DNA of 64,000 nt, from NCBI GenBank assembly GCA_028274465.1, contig CM051456.1, positions 87,716,753-87,780,752 of the forward strand. The letters run 5' to 3'. Of the stretch, positions 21,279 to 32,306 are shown piece by piece. Both the position numbers and the translations under genes were made by a program. The first letter of the stretch is position 1; each line of letters starts with the position of its first letter. This DNA comes from Plantago ovata. Taxonomy: Eukaryota; Streptophyta; Magnoliopsida; Lamiales; Plantaginaceae. The notes below the pieces were generated by a model. That model saw only the letters and a list, made by a program, of their open reading frames with translations, was not told where the DNA came from and searched no databases.

Positions 21279-23436
21279 ATGCGAAGTACACGATCTAGAG
21301 GAACACCGCTTGCTGAACCAATCGCTGAAATCGACAGAGTCTACCACCAAAGAAGGCGACTACTTCGACAACGTGAACTAGAGGAAATAGAGGATACCGA
21401 TTTCTCTGAATCTCTACACAGTCTTTTTGAAGAAATCGTCGTAATGGCAGAAGCTAGACCACTGAAATCATGGGTTCAACCCACCAAGGATCGTATGAGG
21501 GGACCGGCGATTGTTCTTTCGTCTGCAACTCGATATCCGGAAATGAAAAACCACATATTCCAGCAACTTCCGAGGTTCAATGGCTTGTCTAGGGAAGACG
21601 TGATGGGGTACTTGCATGATATCGATGACTTCGTCAACCAACTTCCACGACCCGGAGCTGAAATAAAAGCGGATGAGTTGAGAATGAAGGTTTTTGCTAT
21701 GGGGCTTGGCGAAAAGGCCAAGGCATGGTTGAGTTCTCTACCGGCAGGTTCGCTTGACACTTGGGCAAAGGTTTTTTCAGCATTCATGGAGAAATACTTC
21801 CCTCACACATTGACTACCACGCTTAAGGCGCAAATCACTAGATTCAAACAAGACTATGATGAGACCATCTACACCGCGTTTGAGAGGTTCCAAGACATCA
21901 TGTACAAGTTCCCTCACCATGGTTTTGAGCTCTCGGATCTTGTCCAACACTTCTACAATTGACTAACCTTTGAGAATCAGCATGTGGTGGATTTCCAATG
22001 TCGTGGCAATATTTGGGAGGAAACCGCGGAAACCGTTTGGGCGGTTTCGAAAGACTTGCTAAGGGTTCGCAATTCAAGGATCCAAGAGCAATGGTTAGGA
22101 GACGTGGACCTGAAGCTCCACCTGCTCAAGAGACTCCTATGTATGGGGGGAATGGGAATCGATTCGAGTGCTTTACCAATGAGTTGAAACAAGTCCTCAA
22201 GAGCTCCGTTGGAACATCTATGTCAAATGAAGTTTGCAGAATATGCAAGAACTATGGGCATGGAGGTCATATGTGTAGATCGGAGCTTGCATATGATGAT
22301 GGCAATTGGGTTCAAGGAAGCGAAGAGGAAGCTTTTGCTGCGGACTTTGGTATTCAAGAAGCTAGCTATGGACAAGATGGAAGGAATCCTCGACGTGGAT
22401 TTTGGAGAAGAGGGTTCCGAAACAATCAAGGATATGCACCGGCTAGACAAACTTATGGCCCTAACCAATACCGTAGTAAGCTTAGCTATGGTAATGATCA
22501 CTGCGAAAATACCACTCCCAAGGAGCAATCGAAGTCGAAGACGGCCCTACTCATGGAAAACTTGCAGAAAATGGTTGATCACACCCAAGGATTTCTTAAG
22601 CGTTATGAAGAAGATTCTGAGAAGACTAGGGCGAGGCTGGATCGTTTGGAAGAGAGCACTAGGCTTGCCCATCAAAAGATCCAAGAGTGATTGACCGTGG
22701 AGCGAGTAGGGAGCATGGGAAGTTGCCTAGCAACACTGAGAAGTCGATGTCTATTACCTTGGTGGGTGATCTTCCTGTTGAAATCACCATCAAGAAGGTT
22801 GCTAAATGTGAGTGCTGCAAGGATGGAGAACCTCCATTAGCCAAGGAAGAAGAGAAAGACCTTGGATTTGATGCAAGTGATGAGGAGCAAGACGATCCCG
22901 AGCCAATTCCTGAGAGTTTCGATGTTAAGATTGGGGTTGGTGAACTTGAAGATGTTCGTGCCATACTAGATACGGGATCTTACTCTAATGTGCTCCCAAT
23001 GAATGTGTTTGAGAAGAGTGGCGTTGGTAAACTATTTGAGCATAAGGCTATTGCGCAATTGGCGGATGGATCCTTTGTGAGACCCGAAGGCGTTGTGAAG
23101 AACGTATTGGGCAAGATTGGTGAAGCTTCTGTGTACACCAACTTTGTAGTTATGCCGGCGTCTACACCTGGGATGGGGGATGTTGTTCTCTTGGGGCGAA
23201 CGTTCTTGACTAAGCTACGCTTCGTGATAGACACCTACCGAAGAACTTGCACCATTGAGGTGAATGGCAAGCAACATGTGTTGCGAGCCATATCTGATCC
23301 AAATATTCACTTCGATGCTTCTCACACAATTAACTACTTTGGTCTTGCTGACTATATTCATTCTCATTCACAGGTTCCTGGCATGAGGAAAAGATCCATG
23401 AAGGGGAAGTATAGTACCCTCAAAAAGAAGAACTAA
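21279..23436 (+). pseudogene. gag-pr: Gag-protease of Gy1, broken in three places
   Basis: The start is the ATG at 21279 (MRSTRSRGTPL), the same start as Gy2; the open frame before it runs through the PBS and is not coding. Gag core: FxGLSREDVMGYLHDIDDF, KAKAWLSSLPAGS, FMEKYFPH and FERFQ (residues about 105-215), typical of Athila-like Gag. A CCHC knuckle (CRICKNYGHGGHMC) lies near 22235-22275. A coiled-coil segment is near 22540-22680. The aspartic protease has AILDTGSYSNVLP (about 22960) and VVLLGRTFL (about 23185). Lesions: TGA at 21960-21962, a 1-bp loss near 22050, and a 1-bp loss near 22688. The ORF ends at 23436 with no RT following. It is transcribed from the LTR promoter if at all. 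Confidence 0.92.
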
Positions 23437-23702
23437 GAGCAAGAAGAAGTCGAGTCAAAGACTATGAACAATGGCGCTATCCGGGAGGCATCCCGGAGTT
23501 TTTATCGCTTTATTGCATTGCATGCATTCATACATAGAACAATTTGCTTTTCTTTGTGTGAATTTATTCGTTTATGTGATGTTTTGTGCTTATGTTTATG
23601 TTTGAGTGCATTTTTCGAGTGTTTTTATGAGGAGAATGGTTTTCGGAGATAAAAACTGAACTTTTTTCGAGAAATTTCGTCTCCCCACCTCTGGAGGTGG
23701 GA
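23437..23702 (+). other. Untranslated spacer after Gag-PR of Gy1
   Basis: No ORF. It contains a short GC hairpin (ATCCGGGAGGCATCCCGG near 23478-23495) that is also present in Gy2 near 38083-38100, followed by T-rich sequence. This is where pol would lie in an autonomous element. Confidence 0.6.
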
Positions 23703-23830
23703 GGCGAATCGCCCCACGTCGCCAGAGAGTTTCAGACTGTCTGGCAGTGGGGGGCGGTTCGCCCCACATATGGTGCGATTCTCCCCACACACGGGGCGAA
23801 TCGCCCCTCGTCTCCTGATAGGATATGGGC
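23703..23830 (+). promoter_or_regulatory. Internal copy of the palindrome array (candidate second promoter) in Gy1
   Basis: Cores at 23703 (GGCGAATCGCC), 23753 (GGCGGTTCGCC), about 23774 (degenerate TGCGATTCTCC) and 23795 (GGCGAATCGCC). The last three are spaced 21 bp, as in the LTRs. The TATA position is degraded here (GATAGGATATG), but the Gy2 counterpart has CTATATATAG. It lies upstream of a 5' leader and intron that end at the env-position ORF. Confidence 0.55.
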
Positions 23831-24038
23831 GAGATTTCTCCCCCAAATCCTCATTATCTCATCTTCTTCACCTCTCTTACTCCAAAACACCCAAAAACTC
23901 AAAAATCTTCAATCTTTCATAAAATCTTCAATTCTCCATCAAATTTTGTGTTCTTTAGCTTCAATCGAAGCCCATTACGTGCTCTTTCGTTCCATCTGAA
24001 CAAATTTCATCCTAGTTCATTCATTCTTCGGATCAGAG

Positions 24039-24589
24039 GTAACTTCACATGAACCCTAATTTTTCAAATTTGGGGGTTTTTTGATTTATGCTTCAATTAA
24101 GCTTATATGATGTATGGGTTGATTGTTTGTGCGAGTAGAAACGTTATTCACTATCAATTGCATGTTCGATTATGCTTGGTTTGTTGGTTTGAGAAATTTG
24201 CCTACTAGATGTCTATGTCTTAAGATGCATTGTTTCTTTTCCGTTCATTCCATGTCTATGGGTGTGCTTATTGATATGATAATGATGGACATGATGGTAG
24301 AACGCATGATTGATGAGTTTGAGGATTTTTGATGCTAGATTTTTTGCTTCTATGGTATGATTTGAGCCTTATGATTTAAGGTTATTTGTTTTCTAGCAAG
24401 AGATTAATGTGATATGTTACCTGTCTAAGATATGTTGGTGTGTTGCATTTTAGTTCAGAAGTGGCTAGATTAGACATGGAGGTTTTGAGGAGTACGATTG
24501 TTGATGTTATCACTCGTGTGTTTCACTCTTGCATTTGCATATGCATGAATCTGTTTTATGTCATACAAGATACTAATTGTTGTTTGTAG
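24039..24589 (+). other. Candidate leader intron of the env-position gene, Gy1
   Basis: Donor CAGAG|GTAACT at 24039, acceptor TGTTTGTAG| at 24589, and TACTAAT branch-point consensus at 24571-24577. Length is 551 bp. Gy2 keeps donor and acceptor at matching places with 554 bp. The ATG at 24595 follows five bases after the acceptor. The interval has no coding potential. Confidence 0.6.
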
Positions 24590-24594
24590 GTACC

Positions 24595-25967
24595 ATGCCA
24601 CCACGTGACAAGAAGAAAGCTGGCTTGTCTAAGAGCAAGAAGGGCAAGGGGGCAGCTTCAAGCTCCCAACCTTCCTATGAGTTATTTGAGTTGTCACTTG
24701 CTGCGATTGACGTCCGTTCGAGGCTCCAAGCAGTGCTTGCTCGAGGTGGACGATCGACCATTCCGGATAGAAGGATCGAAATTCAAGACGGCCATGCTAA
24801 CCGACCGGGTTACAAGGTGCTCTCTCGTTTGGCTAGGAAGAGGAATTGGGGTTGGTTTACTTCCAACCGATTTAAGGGGTATGATACGATCCTCCTCCAT
24901 GATTTTTATGTTGGCTACACGGATCTTGAAGAGAAGGAGGGGGTACTTGTTAGAGGCGTAATCGTGCCATGGACTCCGGCCTCAATTTCTGAGTTTATTC
25001 ATTTGGGGGAACGGGAGTTCACCGGAAGTAACCATTCCTATGTGTATTCGAGGGCTACTAGGGGGATTGGAAATGACATCACAGATGTGATTTGCAACAG
25101 GGAATATGTGTTTCTAGAAACCGGGGCACTACCTGGACGGATCCATCAGAGTGACCTTAGTCTTGAGGCTAAGGTGGTTATGAAATTTTGTATTTTCAAC
25201 CTGATCCCTAGGATGAATGACACATGGATTCAGCCGAACTATGTTGAGCTCCTCTACTACTTGTTGGGCAAGCATCGCATAGACATCGGTCAGATCATGT
25301 ATGAAGAATACGAGCGTCATTGGGAGAAGAAGAAGAAGCCCTTCATTTTTCCGAGTTTCGTCACAGCATATTGCAAATATCATGGGGTTGAGGACATTGT
25401 TGAGGGGGATTCTGAGGTCGCTTCTCTTTCTCCTTCAACTATTGATGTGCAACTGAATAGGTACGTATGAAGAACCCCACGGCTGCTGCTGCTGATGTTG
25501 AAGCTTCCCTCCAACAGAGTGATTCTGATGATGATAATGATGATGAGGATGCTATGGAAACTGATGATGGAGCTGGCCGAGTTCCTATTCCTGATATTCC
25601 TTCTGTCCGTAGAGCGCCACATACACCGCCTCGAGCGCCACATACACCGCCTCGAGAACCACATGGGTCTAGAGGTATTCACTTCTCTGATTTTCGGGCC
25701 TACCTCGATGACCGTTCCGGTAGAGTTGATGCTAGTGTTGCAGCCTTGACCACTTCTGTCCAAGGCTTGCAACATAATCTTGATGGACACATTGCCCAAC
25801 GCAACCGCGATTGGGAAACAGCTGAGGAGCATCGCCGGAATGAGAGAGAGATAATGTGGGAGCAGCAACAACTCATCCATCAGCAACAGGAGGCTCTACA
25901 ACAGTCCAATGATCTCCTGTCGGACATGTGGAGGGACTATTATGGGGATTACGATCCCAATAATTAG
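24595..25967 (+). pseudogene. Env-position ORF of Gy1 (plant transposon-protein type)
   Basis: The start is the ATG at 24595 (MPPRDKKKAG), just after the candidate splice acceptor. The N-terminus is Lys/Ser-rich, then there is a folded domain with WGWFTSNRF, VPWTPASISEFIHLG, LEAKVVMKFCIFNLIPR and YLLGKHRIDIGQIM (about residues 75-260). This pattern fits the plant-specific domain found after pol in Athila-type elements. At 25467-25470 the frame ends at TGA overlapping an ATG (ATGA). The rest (25467-25967) continues one frame over, so it is probably a 1-bp loss. The C-terminal half has an acidic DDDNDDED stretch, a 7-residue repeat (APHTPPR twice) and a Gln-rich coiled coil. There is no signal peptide or transmembrane helix, so a viral envelope role is not supported. 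Function unknown. Confidence 0.75.
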
Positions 25968-27462
25968 TCTTTTCACAAGTCCATTCTTGTATACTCAGCC
26001 GACCAAGGCCAAACCATTCGGTAACATCTAGTATCACTTTTTATTTACTCATTCTCTTTTGCTAAGGACTAGCTTCAGTTTCATGAGGGGGATGGGATGT
26101 GAACCATGATGTTAAGTATTGTTTGGCTTTATGATGTTGAGTATGGTATCTTGTATTTTGTTTATGTTAGCATTTTCACGTTTATCGCTTTCTTAGTATT
26201 TAGTTGCATACACTACATTCATCCTAGTATAGTTTTGCATGTTTTTGTGTGGAGTTTATTGCCAAATTTTTTGAACTTTTTTATTGGGTAGATTAACTAA
26301 TTATGACCTTTGATGATGCGTTTCATCTCTATGAATTTGTTTGAGGTTTTTCTCGCTTGGCTTGTCACATTTATATATGCACTTAGTTAAGCTTGGTAGT
26401 CTCGACATCACTTAGTGGTGTTTTCTCTACTGCGGTTCACGAAGGCCTTTATAATAAGATGATGCATGTTAGGATCTTATGGTTGTTTTCCCGAGTAATT
26501 ATGTACCTAAGAGGCAACAAGTCTTCACCTTGCTTTGAGATTACTAAATGCCTAGGAAGGAGGTAGTGTGAGATTGTGTGATCCTTTGTTTGCAACCTAT
26601 TCTTTCGAATAGGTTTGGGGATGGGGTTACGCTATCATTAGACTTGTTTTTCAATTTTGAGTGTTGTGAGTTTGTTTTCCTTTTTCGTAAAGTTTGTGCT
26701 TCAACCTATTCTTCCGAATAGGTTTGGGGAGATCGTTTGTGAGTCATTGTAATTTCTTTTTCGTTGTGCTGCTGGCTATATATACAAAAAAAAAAGAGAG
26801 AGAAAGAAAAAATCGAAAGAAAAAGAGGAAAAAGAGACCCCAAAAAAGCAAAAAAAAAAGGGTCCAAAGAAAGCCAAAAAGCAGTTTAGCAAAGTGTTTG
26901 TCTCGTTTTTCAATTCTTGTAATGTTCGTAATCGAGTTGTAATTTTTTGTCTTTTGATTGTTTGAGTGTCATCTGTTCTAGACCACCCTCGTCCTGCCGT
27001 CCAGGAAGTGGTGATTAGTTTATGACTTTGCTTGAGAGATGGGTAGAATAGGGGAGTGAGAACTTTTAGGGAAGCCTCCTTCATTTGATGAGAGCCAGTA
27101 TTGGTTCGACCTCTTTGAGGGAAAGTCTTAACTTGGTGAACAGCAGTAAGTCCTCAGTTTCATAGGCACGGGACAACCATTCGTATTTTAACATGTTTCA
27201 TTACGTCGTCAGTGACTAGGTCCAGGTAGAGAATGTTACGAGAGACTATCTTGTTTAACATAGTGCATATGTGAATGTGTATGAGTCAATCGAGGCATTC
27301 TTCAACCAATATCCATGTTATGATTTGTATGGTCTTTGTTCATAAGTTTTTGATAGATTCAATACATTAGTTCATTTCATTTGGCATGAGACTCCACTTT
27401 GTGTGTTACATTTGTTTTTTGTATTAGAGTCTAACTAGTTGCTTGAGGACAAGCAAAGGTTC
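25968..27462 (+). other. Long 3' untranslated region of Gy1
   Basis: No credible ORF. It holds two hairpins followed by GGTTTGGGGA (26596-26613 and 26705-26722) and an A/G-rich tract (26785-26885). Conserved blocks shared with Gy2 and Gy3 continue up to the PPT. The small ORFs over the A-rich tract are low-complexity artefacts. Confidence 0.7.
26596..26732 (+). repeat. Two CCTATTC hairpins with internal PPT-like tails
   Basis: CCTATTC-TTTC-GAATAGG, and the same with TTCC in the loop, each followed directly by TTTGGGGA. Equivalent pairs occur at 36398-36415 and 36512-36529 (Gy3) and 30672-30689 and 30784-30801 (Gy2, minus). Confidence 0.75.
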
Positions 27463-27475
27463 GGTTTGGGGAGTT
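27463..27475 (+). other. Polypurine tract of Gy1
   Basis: GGTTTGGGGAGTT directly before the 3' LTR start TGATGAACG. The same sequence precedes the 3' LTRs of Gy2 and Gy3. Confidence 0.85.
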
Positions 27476-28669
27476 TGATGAACGTGTATTTTACACTTTC
27501 ATTCAAGTCGTTTTCACCAATTTAGCTATCCTCGAGGTTAATTTAGCTTATATTTTAGTGCATTTTATTAGAATAGTGTCACGTTTCCCTTTTCTTTGCA
27601 TTTTTCAGGTTTTAGGTGAAAAATGTGTTTTTATGGGCAATATTGATGAAGTGGACGAGGTTTTGGTGTTTCGAGGACATTCGTGGTGTATCTAGAAGGT
27701 TCCGGATGAGATTTGAGGCCTAGGGGACGAGTTTCAAGGCTTAAAGGTCACTAGAAGGCAAAATCCGAGTCCGAAAAGGAAAAGAAGACTAAAATGTCGC
27801 TGAATTAGATCTGGAGCTCCCGAGCGGTTCGCCCCACGCCAGGCGGTTCGCCCGGCGTCTGGGGCGGTTCGCCCCATGTCTTCCGCACTCCTATATATAG
27901 TTTGCCCATTCTCTACGTTTTTCATACCTTTTCACATTATTTTGAGAGACTAATTCTCCAGAGCCTGTTCTGGAAATTTTTAGCATAGGAGACTCTTTTT
28001 CTTATCAATTTGGAGGATTAAGCATAGCAATTGGACCTCGTTGTTTATCAATTCTTGCTTGTGAGTTAGCAATTCTTCGGAGACTGACAACCTTCGTTGG
28101 TAACATTGTATCTCACGATTTTTCTACTTTTATTTATTTCTTTCAACATGTTTTCATTCAATCTTTCTTTGATTCTTGTTGATTGTAATTTATCTATGAG
28201 TAGCTAAATCTATCGTTGGTGATAGTATGTGATTTCTTAGCTAGGGTTCTTAATTATGCATGATTGGCTGTAACGCGATCCAGACTTGACTTATTGTTTT
28301 ATTTCTTTGATCTATCTAAGCTCTCTATCTTCGTAGTGTTGAATTGAACGGAACACATTGGACAATTCATGATCTTAGATTTCGATGCAAACGTTCCAGT
28401 ACTTCATGCATGATTATTAACATGATGCTTTGAATGATCATACTATCACTAACTTCCATTATCTTTGATAAGAAAAATCTGTGCTAAGTCGTTTGTTGAG
28501 TTTATAGTTTAAGTTAAATTAGATAAAGCTAGTTATAGTCCTTAGAGATCGACACTCGAGGTTATTTTACTTCTACACTACGTGCCTTGGTTTTCGTTGT
28601 TGTTGTGAATTGCCTTTGGCTAAAAACAAATTTATTTGATTAATTGAGTCTGACAAATTCGGTTCATCA
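27476..28669 (+). repeat. 3' LTR of Gy1
   Basis: 1194 bp, TGATGAACG to GGTTCATCA. It has only three palindromic boxes (near 27824, 27842 and 27863) before TATATATAG at 27892. One 21-bp unit has been lost compared with the 5' LTR. Confidence 0.92.
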
Positions 28670-28714
28670 ATAGTTTCAGCAAGTGAGCAGAGTGACAGTG
28701 TACAGATATATATG
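28670..28714 (-). repeat. Sliver of A2 LTR between Gy1 and Gy2
   Basis: 45 bp of family S LTR (TTTCAGCAAGTGAGCAGAGTGAC context, seen intact near 1875-1905). It starts with the Gy1 target copy ATAGT and ends with the Gy2 target copy ATATG (28710-28714). Confidence 0.88.
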
Positions 28715-29889
28715 TGATGAACCGAAGTTTGTCAGACTCAATTAATCAAATAAATTTGTTTTTAGCCAAAGGCAATTCACAACAACAACGAAAACCGTAG
28801 TTTAGCAGTAAAATAACCTCGAGTGTTGATCTATAAGGACTATAACTAGCTTTATCTAACTTAACTTAAACTATAAACTCAACAAACGACTTAGCACAGA
28901 TTTTTCTTATCAAAAATAATGGAAGTTAGTGATAGTATGATCATTCAAAGCATCAGGTTAATAATCATGCATGAAGTACCCGATCGTTTTGCATAGAAAT
29001 CTAAGATAATGAATTGTCCAATGTGTTCCGTTCAATTCAACACCACGAAGATAGAGGGCTTAGATAGATCAAAGAAATAAAGCAATAACTCAGGTCTGAT
29101 TCGCGTTACAGCCATCATGCATAATTAAGAACCCTAGCTAAGAAATCACATACTATCACCAACGATAGATTTAGCTACTCATAGATGCCATGCAATCAAC
29201 AGAAATCAAAGCAAGATTGAATGAAAACATGTTGAAAGATATAAATATAAATAGAAAAATCGTGAGATACAATGTTACCGACGAAGGTTGTCAATCTCCG
29301 AAGAATTGAGAACTCACAAGCAAGATAATTCTCCAAATTTATAAGAAAAATAGTCTCCTATGCTAAAAATTCCCAGAACAGGCTTTGGAGAATTCCTATC
29401 TAAAACTAATGTGAAAAGTATGAAAAAAGGTCTAAAGAAGTCTGAAAAACGTAGAAACAGAAGCAACTATATAGGAGTTCGGAAGCGTGGGGCGAGTCGC
29501 CCCTGACACCGGGCGAACCGCCCCACATCCCGGGTGAACCGCTCGGGAGCTGCAGTCGGCGGAAATGCGTTTTTGATCTTCTTTTCCTTTTCGAACTCGG
29601 ATTTTGCCTTCTAGTGACCTTTGAGCCTTGAAACTCGACCCCTAGACCTCAAATCTCGCCCAGAACCTTCTAGATACACCATGGATGACCACGAAACACC
29701 GATTCTTCGTTCTCTTCAATATAATTGCCCGGAAAATCATGTTTTTCACCTAAAATCTGAAAAATGCAAACTAAAGGGAAACGTGACACTATTCTAATAA
29801 AATGCACTATAATATAGCTAAATTAACATATAGGATAGCTAAATAGGTGAAAAAAGACTCGAATGAAGGTGTAAAATACACGTTCATCA
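28715..29889 (-). repeat. 3' LTR of Gy2
   Basis: 1175 bp. The plus strand reads TGATGAACCG to CACGTTCATCA. Palindromic boxes lie near 29490-29550, some degraded (GGTGAACCGCTC). Confidence 0.92.
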
Positions 29890-29902
29890 AACTCCCCAAA
29901 CC
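29890..29902 (-). other. Polypurine tract of Gy2
   Basis: The minus strand reads GGTTTGGGGAGTT directly before the LTR start. Confidence 0.85.
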
Positions 29903-31295
29903 GAACCTTTGCTTGTCCTCAAGCAACTAAGCTAGACTCTAATGCAAAAAACAATGCAACACAAAAAATGGAGTCTCATGCCAAATGAAATGAACTAATC
30001 TATTGAATCTATCAAAAACTTATGAACAAAAACCATACAAATCATAACATGGATATTGGTTGAAGAATGCCTCGATTGACTCATACACATTCACATATGC
30101 ACTATGTTAAACAAGATAGTCTCTCGTAACATTCTTTACCTGGACCTAGTCAGTGACGACGTAATGAAACATGTTAAAATACGAATGGTTGTCCCGTGCC
30201 TATGAAACTGAGGACTTACTGCTGTTCACCAAGTTAAGACTTTTCCTCAAAGAGGTCGAACCAATACTAGCTCTCATCAAACGAAGGAGGGTTCCCTAAA
30301 AAAGATAACACTCCCCTACTCTATCCATCTCTCAAGCAAAGCCTTAAACTATTCACCACTTCCTGAATGGCAGGACGAGGGTGGTCTAGAATAGATGACA
30401 CTCAATCAAACAAAAGACAAAAAATTACAACTCGATTACGAACATTACAAGAATTGAAAAGCAAGACAAACACTTTGCTAAACTTCTTTTTGGCTTTCTT
30501 TGCTTTTTTTGGGGTCTCTTTTTTTCCTTCTTTTTTTTTTCTTTTCCAGATTTTTTTCTTTTTCCCTGGAATTTTTCCTTTTCTTTTCGAATTTTTTTTT
30601 CTATATTTTTTATAGCCAGCAGTAGCACAACGAAAAAGAAATTACAATGACTCACAAATGACCTCCCCAAACCTATTTGAAAGAATAGGTTGGAGCACAA
30701 ACTTTATGAAAAGGAAAACAAACTCTCAACACACACTTAAAAATCGATAAACAAGTCTAAAGATAGCGTAACCCCCTCCCAAAACCTATTCGAAAGAATA
30801 GGTTGCAAACAAAGGATCACACAATGTCATACTACCTCCTTCCTAGGCATTTAGCAATCTCAAAGCAAGGTGAAGACTTGTTGCCTCTTAGGTACATAAT
30901 TACTCCGAAAACAACCATAAGATCTTAACATGCATCATCCTATTATAAAGGCCTTCGTGAACCGAAGTATAGAAAATACCACTAAGTGATGTCGAGACTA
31001 CCAAGCTTAACTAAGTGCAAACATAAATGTGACAAGCCAAGCGAGAAAAACTTCAAACAAATTCATAGAGATGAAATACATGGTCAAAGGTCATAACTAG
31101 TTAATCTACCCAATAAAAATTTCAAAAACATGCAAGATTGTACTAGGATGAATGTAGTGTATGCAACTAAATACTAAGAAAGCGGTAAACGTGCAAATGC
31201 AAACAAAATACAAGATACCATACCCAACATCATAAAGCCAAACAATACTTAAAATCATGGTTCACATCCCATCCCCCTAATGAAACTCAAGCTAG
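29903..31295 (-). other. 3' untranslated region of Gy2
   Basis: Reverse-complement match to Gy1 3' UTR, with both CCTATTC hairpins (30672-30689, 30784-30801) and the A/G tract (T/C-rich on plus, 30480-30610). No gene. It ends abruptly at 31295 where a gypsy LTR fragment begins. Confidence 0.75.
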
Positions 31296-32179
31296 CCCCA
31301 CACTTATTCGAGGCCTATATATAGTTGCTCAGATTTTCTCCGAAATTCATACTTTTCCAGACCTACTTTCTCACCTTTCTCTGTAGTTTTAGGTAGGGAC
31401 TTCCCAGAGCCTGTTCTGGGGTTCGTAGCTTAGGGGACACTTTTTCATAGCAGTTTGGAGCTTGTAGGATCGTAATTCTTCGGAGATTGACAACCTTCGG
31501 TAACATTGTATCTTACAGTTTATTCTACTTATTTTAATTTATCTTTAAACATGTTTTCTTCTATGATTTCTGTTGATTGCATGCCTATTATGAGTAGCTA
31601 AACTTATCGTTGGTGGTAGTATGTGAATTCTTAGCGAAGGGAAGATAATCATGCTAATGGCTATATCGCGCATTATACTCCGTGTAATTGCTTTATTTCG
31701 TTGATCTGGCTCAGCCTAAATTCTCGTATGTTGTATTAATTATTATGCACAATTGGACCCTCGTCGACCTATACGCATGTTTATCTTCGTAGTGTTGAAT
31801 AGTTACGGAACACAATTGGACAATAGTGATTGACTTGTTAGTATCATTATCTTCGTAGTGCTTAATAATTGCAACAGGACATTAGATTAATCAAAGATCT
31901 CCATGCAAGACCGAGGAATTTACGCATGATTATCGACCCATTATGCTTTGAAGGATCATACTATCACCAATCTTCATTATCTGTTAGAAAAACCCTTTGC
32001 TTTTACGTCTGCTGTTTTTATATTCTAAATTAGATTTGATAAAGCTAGTTATAGTCCTGAGAGAACGACACTCGAGTCATTCTACTGCTACACTACGGTT
32101 TTCGTTGTAGTTGTGGATTGCCTTTGCCTAAATAACAAATATATTTGCTGAACCGGACCCGACAAACCCGCGTTCATCA
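31296..32179 (+). repeat. Truncated gypsy LTR (subfamily 2) inside Gy2
   Basis: Plus orientation, from just upstream of a TATATATAG box (about 31316) to GCGTTCATCA at 32179. It is most similar to the LTR at 16144-17432. It replaces about 1.4 kb of Gy2 (most of the env-position ORF) and has no TSD, so insertion was followed by deletion. Confidence 0.82.
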
Positions 32180-32301
32180 CGGACGTCAATCGCAGCAAGA
32201 GACAACTCAAATAACTCATGGGAAGGTTGGGAGCTTGAAGCTGCCCCCTTAGCCTTCTTGCTCTTAGACGAGCCAGCTTTCTTCTTGTCTCGTGGAGGCA
32301 T
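32180..32301 (-). pseudogene. N-terminal stub of env-position ORF, Gy2
   Basis: The ATG at 32301 (MPPRDKKKAG) matches the start of the Gy1 ORF at 24595. Only about 40 codons remain (to ELSLAAIDVR) before the LTR fragment. Its leader exon, intron and upstream array are preserved. Confidence 0.85.
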
Positions 32302-32306
32302 GGTTC

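Larger units (their letters stand above)
18234..28669 (+). mobile_element. Gypsy element Gy1 (Athila-like, non-autonomous), with TSD
   Basis: Plus-strand element flanked by ATAGT at 18229-18233 and 28670-28674. It has a 5' LTR at 18234-21145 (enlarged by a nested solo LTR), PBS 21149-21167, Gag-protease remains 21279-23436, an internal promoter-like array 23703-23830, an env-position ORF 24595-25967, a long 3' UTR, PPT 27463-27475 and 3' LTR 27476-28669. There is no reverse transcriptase, RNase H or integrase anywhere in the interior. The gag-to-env spacing is the same as in Gy2, so the absence is inherited rather than a private deletion. Confidence 0.93.

Noticed and set aside
24595-25967. 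Viral envelope gene in gypsy elements (and in family S at 45842-49436)
   Set aside because: Position after pol or PR suggests env, but no signal peptide, transmembrane helix or fusion-like segment is visible. Basic, acidic and coiled-coil composition fits a nuclear or cytosolic protein better.
26694-26942. Lys/Arg-rich ORFs over A-rich tracts (also 30425-30700 minus and 36548-36799)
   Set aside because: Low-complexity A/G tract in the gypsy 3' UTR; similar in three copies but with no conserved protein frame.
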